A stretch of DNA of 64,000 bases from Paenibacillus solanacearum (GTDB lineage: Bacteria > Bacillota > Bacilli > Paenibacillales > NBRC-103111), in contig NZ_CAJVAS010000034.1 in assembly GCF_910593845.1 (NCBI RefSeq), forward strand, positions 1 to 64,000, in the 5' to 3' direction. Each line of letters begins with the position of its first letter. Position 1 is the first letter of the stretch. Below, piece after piece: positions 7,939-16,614 of this stretch. A model generated the notes under the pieces. That model searched no databases. It was not told the DNA's origin and saw nothing but the letters and a program-made list of their open reading frames with translations. A program made the position numbers and the translations under genes.

Positions 7939-9555
7939 ATGAAGAAGCAAAATAAAATGGCGGTCGCGCTAATGGCCGGTGCAATGATGATGTCGTCCGG
8001 TTTGCATGTTTTTGCCGCCGATGCGCCTGTTCCGACCGATGTTAGGACGGACGCGCAGGCAGCGGCAGAGCTCGGAGTACTGCAGGGTGACGGAAGCGGG
8101 GTTACCCCGGCCTACTTGGCCAAACCGACGACGCGCATCCAGGCGGCGATATTGTTTTTGCGAATGAAAGGTCTGGAACAAACGGCGCTCGCTTATAAGG
8201 GGGCGGATAATTTTGCCGATGCCGGTACGGTTGGAGACGGCAACAAAGCCGTTATGTCGTACTTGAAGGCGAACCCGAATTTAGGCTGGAACGGAACGGG
8301 CGACGGTAAATTCGATCCGCTCTCCGGCATAACCGCGCAGCAGTATTATAAAGTGCTGCTGGAGACGCTAGGCTACAAGCAGGATACCGATTTTACGTAT
8401 AACGATGTCATTACATACGCGAAAAACCGGGGGCTCTCTCAAATTTCCGGTGCGGGGGCGTTGAGAAACGGCCACATCGCTACAGCGGCTTTGGAAGCAT
8501 TGAAAGCGAAAGTGAATGGCGGAAGCAAGACGCTTGCGGATACGCTCGCCGAGCAAAAAGTCATCGACGGGAGCAAATTGGCGCTGGGTTCGTACGCCCG
8601 TATTCAAATCGTGAAGGATGAAACGCTCGGTTCGTATTTGACCGATGAGACGGGCAAGACGCTGTACTATTTTACAAAAGACAGTACGGATATGAGTACG
8701 TGCAAAGACCAATGTGTCGCCAATTGGCCGATTTATTATGCCGATCACATCCTGGTTTCAGGCGAGCTGAACGGCGCCGATTTCAAAACGATCGTTAGGG
8801 AAGACGGCAAAAAACAGACGTCCTACAAAGGAATGCCGCTGTATTATTACGCCAAGGACGAGAAGAGTGGAGATGTCAAAGGGCAGGGGCTCAATAATGT
8901 CTGGTATGTCGCGAACTTCTCGCCGGTATCCGTATCCCCGCAGGAAAAACTCGGTCATATTTTGGTCGATGCGAACGGAAAAACATTGTATTTATTTACA
9001 AAAGACGGCATGGATAAAAGCGCATGCTATGGGATGTGCGAAACGAACTGGCCTGTTTTTTATACCGATCACATCGCTTCCGGAACCGGTGTGAAGTCCG
9101 AAGATTTCGGCACGATTGTCCGTGAAGACGGCACGAAGCAAACGACTTATCAAGGAATGCCGTTATACTACTTTGCAAAAGATGAAAAAGCCGGTGACGT
9201 CAAAGGGCAAGGCGTTAACGACGTGTGGTATGTTATCGATCCTACTGCTTCCGGGAAGCAGGCGGAACAGCCGAAAGCGTCCGGAGGTAAAGCGTACGCG
9301 ATGGATATCGCCGGATTTGCCTTCGCTCAGCCGGAAATAACGATAGAAGCCGGTTCGAGCATTACGTTCACCAACAAAGACGCCGTGAAGCATAACGTCG
9401 TATCCGATGCGACGACGGACGGCAAACCGCTGTTCGAAACGCCGTTGCTTGGAAAAGGCGAGACGTTTACGCTGACATTCGCCCAACCGGGTGAATATAC
9501 GTATTACTGTGCACCGCATAAAAGTATGATGAAGGGCAAAATCATCGTAAAATAA
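7939..9555 (+). CDS. Secreted protein with SLH-like N-terminus, two PF03640-type repeats and a cupredoxin domain
   Basis: This protein has 538 residues and a classical signal peptide ending near VFAA. Residues about 30-215 resemble degenerate S-layer-homology modules. Two copies of the secreted lipoprotein repeat family PF03640 follow (about 218-325 and 333-432); each has LYYFTKD or LYLFTKD, a CxxxC pair, and a QTSYKGMPLYYY or QTTYQGMPLYYF motif. The C-terminus is a plastocyanin/amicyanin-like cupredoxin with type-1 copper ligands His485, Cys524, His527 and Met530 (CAPHKSM). It probably works in extracellular redox or copper handling. A strong terminator follows. The next two genes encode an ECF sigma factor and its anti-sigma factor, so it is probably their target or signal partner (inference from context). 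Confidence 0.85.
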   Translation: MKKQNKMAVALMAGAMMMSSGLHVFAADAPVPTDVRTDAQAAAELGVLQGDGSGVTPAYLAKPTTRIQAAILFLRMKGLEQTALAYKGADNFADAGTVGDGNKAVMSYLKANPNLGWNGTGDGKFDPLSGITAQQYYKVLLETLGYKQDTDFTYNDVITYAKNRGLSQISGAGALRNGHIATAALEALKAKVNGGSKTLADTLAEQKVIDGSKLALGSYARIQIVKDETLGSYLTDETGKTLYYFTKDSTDMSTCKDQCVANWPIYYADHILVSGELNGADFKTIVREDGKKQTSYKGMPLYYYAKDEKSGDVKGQGLNNVWYVANFSPVSVSPQEKLGHILVDANGKTLYLFTKDGMDKSACYGMCETNWPVFYTDHIASGTGVKSEDFGTIVREDGTKQTTYQGMPLYYFAKDEKAGDVKGQGVNDVWYVIDPTASGKQAEQPKASGGKAYAMDIAGFAFAQPEITIEAGSSITFTNKDAVKHNVVSDATTDGKPLFETPLLGKGETFTLTFAQPGEYTYYCAPHKSMMKGKIIVK

Positions 9556-9587
9556 GGCTGCATCCGCGTTCCGAACTCATCACGAGT

Positions 9588-9634
9588 CCGGCATTCCCGA
9601 AGCATATTTTTCCGGGAATGCCGGTTTTCTTTTT
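9588..9634 (+). terminator. Rho-independent terminator after cupredoxin gene
   Basis: A perfect 12-bp stem, CCGGCATTCCCG/CGGGAATGCCGG, is followed by TTTTCTTTTT. It isolates the cupredoxin gene from the sigma factor gene. Confidence 0.9.
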
Positions 9635-9752
9635 ACGGTCAACATATTGCAAAACAAGCCGGGATATAGGAAGATCGTTATACCGGATCGTGTTTTGTAC
9701 AGCTTGAGTTTATTCTAAAAGGGTCGTTGATCGACGCGGGGAGTGCCTAATC

Positions 9753-10328
9753 GTGCAACAATTTTCCGATGAACAGTTGATGCGAATGATAATGGAAAAG
9801 CAAAGCGCGGCGCTCGAGGAAATGTACGACCGCTACGCGAAGCTCGTTTATTCGTTCGCGATGAAAGCAAACAAAGATACGCAATTTGCCAAAGAGGTCG
9901 TTCAGCTCGTATTTACGCGCCTGTGGACGACGTCCAAAGGGTACGATCCGCAAAAGGGACAGTTCGTCAATTGGCTGCTGACGGTGACGAGGAACGTATC
10001 GATTGATCAGCTGCGCAAATTGAAAAAACAGGCTGCCATTGTGCCTTATGAGCCATCGGATTGGGAACGGCTGCCTGACGATCCGCACGGGCACCCCGAG
10101 GAAATCATATCCCGCAAATGGCGGAAGCAGCATATCGAGCAAGCTTACCGGCATTTGTCGGACAGCCAGGTGCGTCTGATTCAAGCGTTATATTGGGAAG
10201 GCTACACGCTTAGCGAAATTGCGGAGCGAAGCGGCGAGCCGCTTGGCACGGTGAAAAGCAGACTGCATCAGACGTTGAAAGTATTACGGAAGCATCTCGG
10301 TTCAGCTAGAGGGGAGGGGTTCGAATGA
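9753..10328 (+). CDS. ECF RNA polymerase sigma factor (SigK-like)
   Basis: This protein has 191 residues. The sigma-70 region 2 is FAKEVVQLVFTRLWTTSKGY with the NWLLTVTRNVSIDQLR segment, and region 4 is LSEIAERSGEPLGTVKSRLH. Length and sequence fit sigma factors regulated by RskA-type anti-sigma factors. The GTG start at 9753 has GGGGAG about 9 nt upstream. Its stop overlaps the start of the anti-sigma gene (ATGA), so the two are translationally coupled. Its target promoters cannot be derived with confidence. The upstream cupredoxin gene is the obvious candidate. Confidence 0.88.
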   Translation: MQQFSDEQLMRMIMEKQSAALEEMYDRYAKLVYSFAMKANKDTQFAKEVVQLVFTRLWTTSKGYDPQKGQFVNWLLTVTRNVSIDQLRKLKKQAAIVPYEPSDWERLPDDPHGHPEEIISRKWRKQHIEQAYRHLSDSQVRLIQALYWEGYTLSEIAERSGEPLGTVKSRLHQTLKVLRKHLGSARGEGFE

Positions 10329-11239
10329 ACGAGGAGCGCAATCGCTGCGAGCAGTTGATTTCGTTTTTTTTGGGTGAGATGACGGAGGAGGAGCGGTCGG
10401 CGTTTGAAGAACATATCTCAGATTGTTCCGTTTGCCGGGAAGAACTGAAGCAGCTGCAGGAAGCGTGGAATGCCCTGCCTTATTCGATGGATCCATACGA
10501 ACCTCCGGCAGAACTGAAAGCCGAGGTGCTAGGAGCGATATTCGAAGACTCGGAAGGGACGCCGCATATATCGGACGGACTACCGCAAATATCAGATCAG
10601 GGGCTCGAATTGGTGCAGAAGTACGAGCATTCAGAGGAACGATTTGAAGCTGCGCCGCCAAACGAACTGGCGCGACAACAATTAGCGGGACACTCCGAAC
10701 GGCCGGAAACGCAGCCAGTACCTGCGGTACGGATTGAACCTGTCGTGAAGCGTCCCGAATCGATGCTGGAGCGGGTCAGGCGCCGATCTGCTCGCTACAA
10801 TGTGGCGGTTGTACTGTTGATATTGCTTCTGGGGTACGCCGGTTGGCAGCAGCTTTCGCAGTGGCAGCAAGCATCGCGGATACAGCCCGATATGCGATCG
10901 CCGGCCCAGGTACTTGGTGCGTACGATTTGAAACCGTTCGATCCGTCCATGCCTGCAGCGCGCGGGCAAGCGTGGCTGACGAAGCAGGGCGGCACAATGC
11001 TGCTTGTGCTGCAGACGAGCGGCCTGCCCGAACTGCAAGATGAGCAAGCCTATCAGGTATGGCTTGTGAAGAACGGCGATCGCGTCAACGGCGGCACGTT
11101 CCGGGTCGATGCGCAGGGTAACGGGGTACTGACGTACAAAATCGATGAATCCCAGCGGTCATTCGATACGATTGGGATTACGCTCGAACCGGATCCGACA
11201 GGAACGAAGCCGAGGGGCAAAAAGGTGCTCGGCACATAA
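10325..11239 (+). CDS. Anti-sigma factor, zinc-finger plus RskA C-terminal domain
   Basis: This protein has 304 residues. The N-terminal ZAS domain carries HISDCSVC, the Hx3Cx2C zinc-binding motif of anti-sigma factors. A single membrane helix (VAVVLLILLLGYAGW) lies near residue 160. The extracellular C-terminus from about 195 matches anti-sigma-K (RskA), including the LPELQDEQAYQVWLVKNGD stretch. It should hold the preceding sigma factor inactive at the membrane and release it on an external signal, probably redox-linked given the neighbouring cupredoxin. Its coding sequence overlaps the sigma gene by 4 nt. Confidence 0.88.
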   Translation: MNEERNRCEQLISFFLGEMTEEERSAFEEHISDCSVCREELKQLQEAWNALPYSMDPYEPPAELKAEVLGAIFEDSEGTPHISDGLPQISDQGLELVQKYEHSEERFEAAPPNELARQQLAGHSERPETQPVPAVRIEPVVKRPESMLERVRRRSARYNVAVVLLILLLGYAGWQQLSQWQQASRIQPDMRSPAQVLGAYDLKPFDPSMPAARGQAWLTKQGGTMLLVLQTSGLPELQDEQAYQVWLVKNGDRVNGGTFRVDAQGNGVLTYKIDESQRSFDTIGITLEPDPTGTKPRGKKVLGT

Positions 11240-11271
11240 CGTATATCATGGTTACTATAGATTTTAGTCCT

Positions 11272-11299
11272 CCGCCGGCTTAAGCTGGCGGATTTTTTG
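11272..11299 (+). terminator. Rho-independent terminator after anti-sigma gene
   Basis: An 8-bp stem, CCGCCGGC/GCTGGCGG (one G-U pair), has a TTAA loop and is followed by ATTTTTTG. Confidence 0.85.
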
Positions 11300-11350
11300 T
11301 TTTCGGGCGAAACGGGAGGAGATTTTTTTCAAATGGAGTTGGCTTGCTTA

Positions 11351-11367
11351 TAGTGTCATATACACTA
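11351..11367. promoter_or_regulatory. Inverted repeat in the leader of the second binding-protein operon
   Basis: TAGTGT-CATAT-ACACTA is a perfect 6-bp inverted repeat. A half-site, TTATAGTGTA, recurs near 11450. Both lie in the 406-bp gap (11300-11705) before the solute-binding protein gene and could be operators. I see no coding sequence in this gap. Confidence 0.35.
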
Positions 11368-11705
11368 CGTAATAGCGATCCTCACATGGACAGTAAAAAA
11401 ACATAAATTTCTGCAATAAAACTAGATAGTCATTCAAATTGCTCATCCCTTATAGTGTAGATGAAAACTGAAAACACTTGGCAGACATTCACGAGATGGT
11501 ATACGAAGAAAAGACTTACAGAATTCAGATTTCTCAGCATATTTGGTCATGAATCCGGGGGTGGAAGATTGCAACGAAGAGTGGGCGGTCGTCAAGTGGT
11601 GTACATCTGGCGTGTCAAACAGCTTTGCCGGTTATACGTTCACTTGGGTGCCTGATTGAAGGTACATTCGAAATTAGTGAAAAACAAAAAGAGGAGTGAA
11701 GTCGA

Positions 11706-13001
11706 TTGAAACGTTGGTTAACACTTGGGTTGGCGGCTCTAGCCGGGATATCGCTTGTAACTGGCTGCAATAATAAGACATTGGACACGGGAACGGCGTC
11801 GGAGAAACACGACCCTGTCACACTACGGTTAGGCATGTTTGCTGGCAAGCTTTCGGATGAAGAATTCAACCAGTATATCGTGGAACCGGTCAAAAAGAAG
11901 TATCCGTGGATTACGATCGAGCGTGAATTATTCGAGAAGGGACGCAGCTTGGCTCAGCTTGTTGCATCGGGCGAGACACCGGATATCGTATGGCATAATA
12001 ATATCGGCAGTTCGCTCGGTGATTATATCGAATTGGGACTTGCAACACCGCTTACAGAATTGATCCAGAAATACAAGTTCGATTTAAACCGGATTGAACC
12101 AGAATCGCTCGATGCAGTCAAAGCGGCTACCCGCAGGGATGACTTGATCGGATTACCGTATACACGGCATTTTAGCGTGATGTTCTATAACAAAGATTTA
12201 TTTGACCGGTTCGGCGTCCCTTATCCGACGGATAATATGACTTGGGATCAGGCGTACGAGCTGTCTAAAAAGGTGACCAAATTAGAAAACGGCATTCAAT
12301 ATCGCGGGTTGGAACCTAATGTTCCGGAACGTCCCTCTTCCCAATTATCGCTGCCGTATGTCGATTCAAAAACGTTGAAGTCGCAGCTCCAGACAGATCA
12401 ATGGAAAAAAGTTATGGAATTCTTAACGAAAGTGCACAAAATCCCTGGAAACGAGCGGATTGCTTATCACACGGTAGCCGATAAGCTGTTTCTGGAGGGA
12501 AAGTTAGCGATGGAGCCGACGATCAACATCTTATACGAGGCGAACTTTAAAGACTTTCCCGATTTGAAATGGGACTGGGTATCCTACCCGACATGGCCTG
12601 AGGCGTCAGGGTTGGGCATGAGAATCGACGCGCATGTTCTCACATTGACCAGTACGAGTAAACATAAAGAAGACGGTTTCCTTGTCTTATCGACGATCCT
12701 TTCCGATGAGGTGCAGATGAACCTTTCCCGGCAAGGAAGAATTCCAATATTGAAGGATCAAAAAATTCGCGACAGTTTCGGAGCCGATCTCGCCTACCTG
12801 AAAGGGAAAAATATTCAGGCGGTCTTTAAAACGAAGCCGGCCAAATCATTTGTCCCCACCAGATACGATTCGCTCGGTATGGCTGCGATCAAAACAGCAC
12901 TGGACGACGTAATCAAAAAAGGCAAGGACATTAACACCGTCCTAAGAGAAGCGGATGAAAAAGTGAACAAGCAAATTCAGGAGGCACAAGTGGGGAAATA
13001 A
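11706..13001 (+). CDS. Extracellular solute-binding lipoprotein, orphan
   Basis: This protein has 431 residues and starts at TTG 11706 with GAGGAG upstream. The signal ends in the lipobox LVTGC. It shares with the proteins at 2070 and 60595 the segments FYNKDLFDRFGVPYP and TWDQAYELSKK, and the C-terminal pattern DINTVLREADEKVNKQ. It is therefore one of a local paralogous family. It should bind a sugar or oligosaccharide outside the cell. No transport permease is encoded nearby. The next gene, a secreted EEP-fold protein, begins about 50 nt downstream and is probably co-transcribed. Confidence 0.88.
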   Translation: MKRWLTLGLAALAGISLVTGCNNKTLDTGTASEKHDPVTLRLGMFAGKLSDEEFNQYIVEPVKKKYPWITIERELFEKGRSLAQLVASGETPDIVWHNNIGSSLGDYIELGLATPLTELIQKYKFDLNRIEPESLDAVKAATRRDDLIGLPYTRHFSVMFYNKDLFDRFGVPYPTDNMTWDQAYELSKKVTKLENGIQYRGLEPNVPERPSSQLSLPYVDSKTLKSQLQTDQWKKVMEFLTKVHKIPGNERIAYHTVADKLFLEGKLAMEPTINILYEANFKDFPDLKWDWVSYPTWPEASGLGMRIDAHVLTLTSTSKHKEDGFLVLSTILSDEVQMNLSRQGRIPILKDQKIRDSFGADLAYLKGKNIQAVFKTKPAKSFVPTRYDSLGMAAIKTALDDVIKKGKDINTVLREADEKVNKQIQEAQVGK

Positions 13002-13053
13002 TGTGTCCCGCTGTCAAAGCCATGTCATACCGAAGAAGTTGAAGGAGAAGACC

Positions 13054-15027
13054 ATGAACAAGATCGTTATGACGTTGCTTCTAGTAACGTTGATCCTGTT
13101 AGTTTCGGCTTGCTTGAACAGTTCAAATTCAAGTCAAAAACGCCAAGTACAACCGGAACCTGACAAACCGGTCGAAAGCATTGCTCCTGCCGAAATCAGC
13201 AGCAGACGTGAAGCCTCTGATCCCCCAATCACATTCGCTTTGACCAAAAACGCGGACAACGTTCCTTCGCAGCAGTACGATATTCGGCTAATATGCGACG
13301 GACAGTCCGAAGCGCAAGTGCAATTAGACCAATCGCGTCGTACGGCGGTTACTGCGTTGCACGAAGCAACGGGCAAAACCTGCACGATTCAGTGGTCAAC
13401 GTCGCTGCAGCCTGACAGCGTTCAAGAGTTAGCGTTTACAGTCCGGGCGGGGGAGTACATCTGGGCGCGACAGACGCTGTACTCCCGTGACGGCCAGGCG
13501 GAATCGAGGCCGTTCGTGTTGCCGCAGCAACCGGTCCAGATAGACATCGAGACCGCGTCGCTGTCGGCCGCTCAGGCCGGTACGCCGCTAAGGTTGATGT
13601 CGTTTAACATCTATGGGGGCGGTACACTTGACCGAAACGAAGTCGGTGCGCAAAACCTTAGAGAGTTAATCGAGTACGTATCTGTGCAAGATCCTGACGT
13701 TCTGTTCCTGGTGGAAGCATACGGCTCGGGGCAACAGATCGTCGACGGCTTGAATGCAAGAAGGGCTGGAGATGCCGCTTATACCGGCGTACAGATTACC
13801 AAGGAGACTGGACAGGCGGCGGACAGGGACAATCTATGGCTAATAAGCAAGCTAGAGGTCGAGAAGGTGTATCCGCGCACGAGCGACAAAGTGCTGACGT
13901 CGTTCAATTTTGGCGGCGCCAGACTCCGATTGCCCGACGGCAGGCACATCAACGCGTTCACGGCGTGGCTGTATCATGCCGACTACGCTTGGGGGCTTAA
14001 CCACCAGTCCGCCATTGAGTCCGCATTGGGGGTTAAACGGACGTATACGGACCGGCAGGTTATCGCTACCGATGAGATACGCCGAGTAGGGATGGCAAAA
14101 GTATTGCTTCAGAAGCAATTACCAGGCTATATCGAAAACGATGACGCCCCCGTATTTATCGGAGGCGATTTCAACACCCAGTCGCACCAGGACTGGACCA
14201 AGCAGTTTGCCGCTGCACCGGGACATGGCGGACTTACGCTATCGTGGTCCACGTTGAAGCTGTTCGATGAGGCCGGGTTCATCGATACGTATCGCTACGC
14301 GAACCCGGACGCAGGTCAGTATCCGGGCCGGACATGGAGCCCCATCAGCGGGTTCGGATATGCCCCTGGACGCATCGACTACATTCTCGCTCGAGGAAAG
14401 GGGGTAAGAGTTGTTTCCTCACACACGGACGTCCGTCGTCTTGAGCGACATCAGGGAACGGACTTGAACCGGCTCTTCCCGTTCTACTCCGATCATGGAG
14501 CCGTCATTTCTGACGTATTGATCCAAGGTGCCGGTACCGGGACGACCCGAACGCCTACCTTCGATGAACCTGATAACCAGAATACGGCCTGGCCGGCTCC
14601 TCCGGCAGGTAAGCCGGTACCGCCCAAGGAACTGACGGCCTCTGCCTCCACGGAGAAGCCGGGTGCGGGTGAGGCTTCCTTTGCCGTCGACGGCAATCCG
14701 CAGACCATGTGGCACTCGATGTATCCCGACATCCCGCCGCAGCCGCACGAGATCACCGTGGATATGGGTCGAGTCAGGCAGCTATCAGCCGTACGATTTC
14801 AGCCGAAAATGGTTTGGAACATGAACGGAACCCCGCTCGAAGGCGTCGTCCAGGTGAGTGAAGACGGCACGACATTCCAAGACGTTGAGCACGTGATTTG
14901 GGCGCGGACCTCGACTCCCAAAGATGTCGACCTTCACGGTATCCGTGCCCGTTATTTGCGCCTTCGCGTAGAGTACAGCATGGGCGGCGCGTCCTCACTC
15001 GCCGAGATTACGCCATATGAGGAATAA
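13054..15027 (+). CDS. Secreted lipoprotein: endonuclease/exonuclease/phosphatase domain plus C-terminal discoidin (F5/8C, CBM32-like)
   Basis: This protein has 657 residues. I chose ATG 13054 because GAAGGAGA precedes it and it gives a clean lipoprotein signal ending LLVSAC; an in-frame ATG at 13003 would put 17 polar residues in front. Residues about 178-490 hold the EEP fold, with active-site segments MSFNIYGGG, VLFLVEAYG, IGGDFNT and SDHGAV. Residues about 520-657 form a discoidin-like domain (SASTEKPGAGEA, VDGNPQTMWHS, ARYLRLRVEY). EEP enzymes cleave phosphodiesters or phosphomonoesters. The binding domain and the partner solute-binding protein suggest a carbohydrate-linked phosphodiester substrate, which is inference. 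Confidence 0.82.
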   Translation: MNKIVMTLLLVTLILLVSACLNSSNSSQKRQVQPEPDKPVESIAPAEISSRREASDPPITFALTKNADNVPSQQYDIRLICDGQSEAQVQLDQSRRTAVTALHEATGKTCTIQWSTSLQPDSVQELAFTVRAGEYIWARQTLYSRDGQAESRPFVLPQQPVQIDIETASLSAAQAGTPLRLMSFNIYGGGTLDRNEVGAQNLRELIEYVSVQDPDVLFLVEAYGSGQQIVDGLNARRAGDAAYTGVQITKETGQAADRDNLWLISKLEVEKVYPRTSDKVLTSFNFGGARLRLPDGRHINAFTAWLYHADYAWGLNHQSAIESALGVKRTYTDRQVIATDEIRRVGMAKVLLQKQLPGYIENDDAPVFIGGDFNTQSHQDWTKQFAAAPGHGGLTLSWSTLKLFDEAGFIDTYRYANPDAGQYPGRTWSPISGFGYAPGRIDYILARGKGVRVVSSHTDVRRLERHQGTDLNRLFPFYSDHGAVISDVLIQGAGTGTTRTPTFDEPDNQNTAWPAPPAGKPVPPKELTASASTEKPGAGEASFAVDGNPQTMWHSMYPDIPPQPHEITVDMGRVRQLSAVRFQPKMVWNMNGTPLEGVVQVSEDGTTFQDVEHVIWARTSTPKDVDLHGIRARYLRLRVEYSMGGASSLAEITPYEE

Positions 15028-15147
15028 AGCTGACTCTATACCGGTTGGTAAAAATACTCTTCGCCAGTCAGCGCCGCTCTGGCTGTTTCAGGTACAGAAC
15101 CAGTGATAAATGTTGTCGTGCACCACATGCTTAAAAATGAACCCGTC

Positions 15148-15192
15148 GGAATAAAGTTCTTGTCTTTCTGTTCATGACAAGAACTTTATTCC
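15148..15192. terminator. Long hairpin between convergent genes
   Basis: A perfect 17-bp inverted repeat, GGAATAAAGTTCTTGTC / GACAAGAACTTTATTCC, has an 11-nt loop. It lies between the EEP gene and the convergent AraC gene and could terminate both, although U-tracts are weak. The right arm and its flank (GACAAGAACTTTATTCCATT) closely match sequence at 47718-47735, so it may also be a dispersed repeat. Confidence 0.5.
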
Positions 15193-15274
15193 ATTTCCAA
15201 TAAAGAAGCGGCGTGTTTAGGGGATATTTCCAGGATCTGCGTGAAAGTTAGCTGTAACAAAGCAGGTTGAATGA

Positions 15275-16150
15275 TTAACTCGGATGGACAAAGCGTTTGC
15301 GGAATTCCATAGGTGAGAAACCGTTCTTCTCTTTAAATACTTTGTCAAAATAATTGATATTGCAAAATCCGCAAAGCTCGGCAATTTCCGTGACGGACTT
15401 TCCCTCATCGAGCAGCAGCCGCTTGGCGCGATTCATTCGAAGTTGGGTCATGTATTGCACGGGTGGCATGCCGAAAACTTTTTTGAACAGGATGGAAAAA
15501 TAGTTAAGGCTCAAATTGACCTTCTCACAAACCGTATCCATATATACTTTGTCAGCTAAATGTTCCTCCATGTAGTCGATGGCTGGCTTAAGCCGCATGT
15601 AATGAGAGGCATAATGCTGGGGAGGGCTGCTGTTCAATTCTTGTTTGTAGAGACGCAGGATGGGGAATATAACTCTATATACGCTGGAGAGTATGCAGTA
15701 TTCATGCCCCGCTTCCTCCAACGTATATTCCTGATAAGCTTTATCCATCTCGTTATTCAGGTCAGCCCATATGGGATGGGTCTTTGTATACTTGTTCTCC
15801 ACTTTATCTGATCTCAGGAAGAGAGAGACCAGATGTTTCATTTCCATATTTTCCTGAGAGAACAGCAGCGTTTTGTCAAACACCATGCCTAGAATTACGC
15901 AGTTGACCCCGCGGAAGGAGGTAACGGAGTGAACCTGGCAGCTGTTAATGAAATATATTTCATCAGTTTCAGCGCGAAAGCTATGCTGATCGATCTGAAG
16001 CCACACCGGTCCTTGTACTATTTTTATTAACTCCAAATGCTCGTGCCAGTGTGAATTGACCAAAATATGCCGATCGCGCTGTATGCTTATTAAGAAAGGA
16101 AAGCGCTTGCTTTCAAATGTCTCTACTTTCTTGTTTGCCACGGTAGACAT
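15275..16150 (-). CDS. AraC-family transcriptional regulator
   Basis: This protein has 291 residues. A cupin-like N-terminal sensing domain (HWHEHLELIKIVQGPVWLQI) is followed by a C-terminal double helix-turn-helix (MDTVCEKVNLSLNYFSILFKK, SVTEIAELCGFCNINYFDKVFK). The ATG at 16150 has GGAAGGGG upstream. An upstream in-frame start at 16222 would add 24 residues with no ribosome binding site support. It is convergent with the EEP gene and divergent from the NUDIX/phosphotransferase unit. It could regulate the 11.7-15 kb sugar locus, but no site is evident. Confidence 0.85.
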   Translation of the reverse strand: MSTVANKKVETFESKRFPFLISIQRDRHILVNSHWHEHLELIKIVQGPVWLQIDQHSFRAETDEIYFINSCQVHSVTSFRGVNCVILGMVFDKTLLFSQENMEMKHLVSLFLRSDKVENKYTKTHPIWADLNNEMDKAYQEYTLEEAGHEYCILSSVYRVIFPILRLYKQELNSSPPQHYASHYMRLKPAIDYMEEHLADKVYMDTVCEKVNLSLNYFSILFKKVFGMPPVQYMTQLRMNRAKRLLLDEGKSVTEIAELCGFCNINYFDKVFKEKNGFSPMEFRKRFVHPS

Positions 16151-16384
16151 CGAATGGATCCCCTTCCATATACATGAATATAGACTCACCTGCTTATTAT
16201 ACCACGATAGCACTGATCGCACGCCCTGTCACAGTTAGACTCTGCGCTCCTTGGAATGGACTGGTCGGAACGGCAGGATGCATAGGCAGGCAGGATAAGA
16301 AACGCGCGGCAGCGCTTGCCGATTGCTTCGAAATGGAAGCGGGGAAGGTAAGCGAAAGGCCAGGATCATTTAAGCCTTGACGCG

Positions 16385-16417
16385 TTACAACATTATGGTT
16401 ACTATTACCATAATGTT
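16385..16417 (+). promoter_or_regulatory. Promoter overlapping a perfect palindrome (operator) before a leader peptide
   Basis: TTACAA (16385-16390), 18 bp and CATAAT (16409-16414) form a sigma-A-like promoter. The palindrome AACATTATGGT / ACCATAATGTT (11-bp arms, 7-nt centre, 16389-16417) covers it almost completely, as expected for a repressor operator or a MerR-like activator site. The transcript would begin just before the leader peptide at 16437. Confidence 0.5.
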
Positions 16418-16436
16418 AGTGAAATGGGGTAATCAA

Positions 16437-16484
16437 ATGTATAACTTGATTATGAAACAACCTCATCATCATGAGAGGCGTTAA
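16437..16484 (+). CDS. Leader peptide of 15 residues (attenuation)
   Basis: MYNLIMKQPHHHERR starts at an ATG with TGGGGT upstream and stops just before two tandem hairpins. Its position between a promoter and a terminator that precedes the NUDIX/phosphotransferase genes is that of an attenuation leader. Three consecutive His codons, or the MYxLIM start, could be the stall-sensing part. MYxLIM is superficially like the MsrD leader MYLIFM. Both readings are inference. Confidence 0.5.
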   Translation: MYNLIMKQPHHHERR

Positions 16485-16502
16485 CACATTCCTAAAGATC
16501 AG

Positions 16503-16580
16503 GGATGGGTTAGCGCTGTTCGCGCTTCCCATCCTGCGACATACAACGCGCAGGACTCAATGGGTCTAGCGCGTTTTTTT
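16503..16580 (+). promoter_or_regulatory. Two-hairpin attenuator with intrinsic terminator
   Basis: Hairpin 1 is GGATGGG...CCCATCC (16503-16534) with an inner AGCGC/GCGCT stem. Hairpin 2 is AACGCGC/GCGCGTT (16545-16575) followed by seven T residues: an intrinsic terminator 35 nt before the NUDIX start. CCTGCG (16533-16538) can pair with CGCAGG (16549-16554), and CGCGCT of hairpin 1 can pair with AGCGCG of hairpin 2, so mutually exclusive folds are possible. Confidence 0.6.
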
Positions 16581-16614
16581 GTTTCAGCACATAAGAAAAT
16601 GGAGGGCTAAAGAA

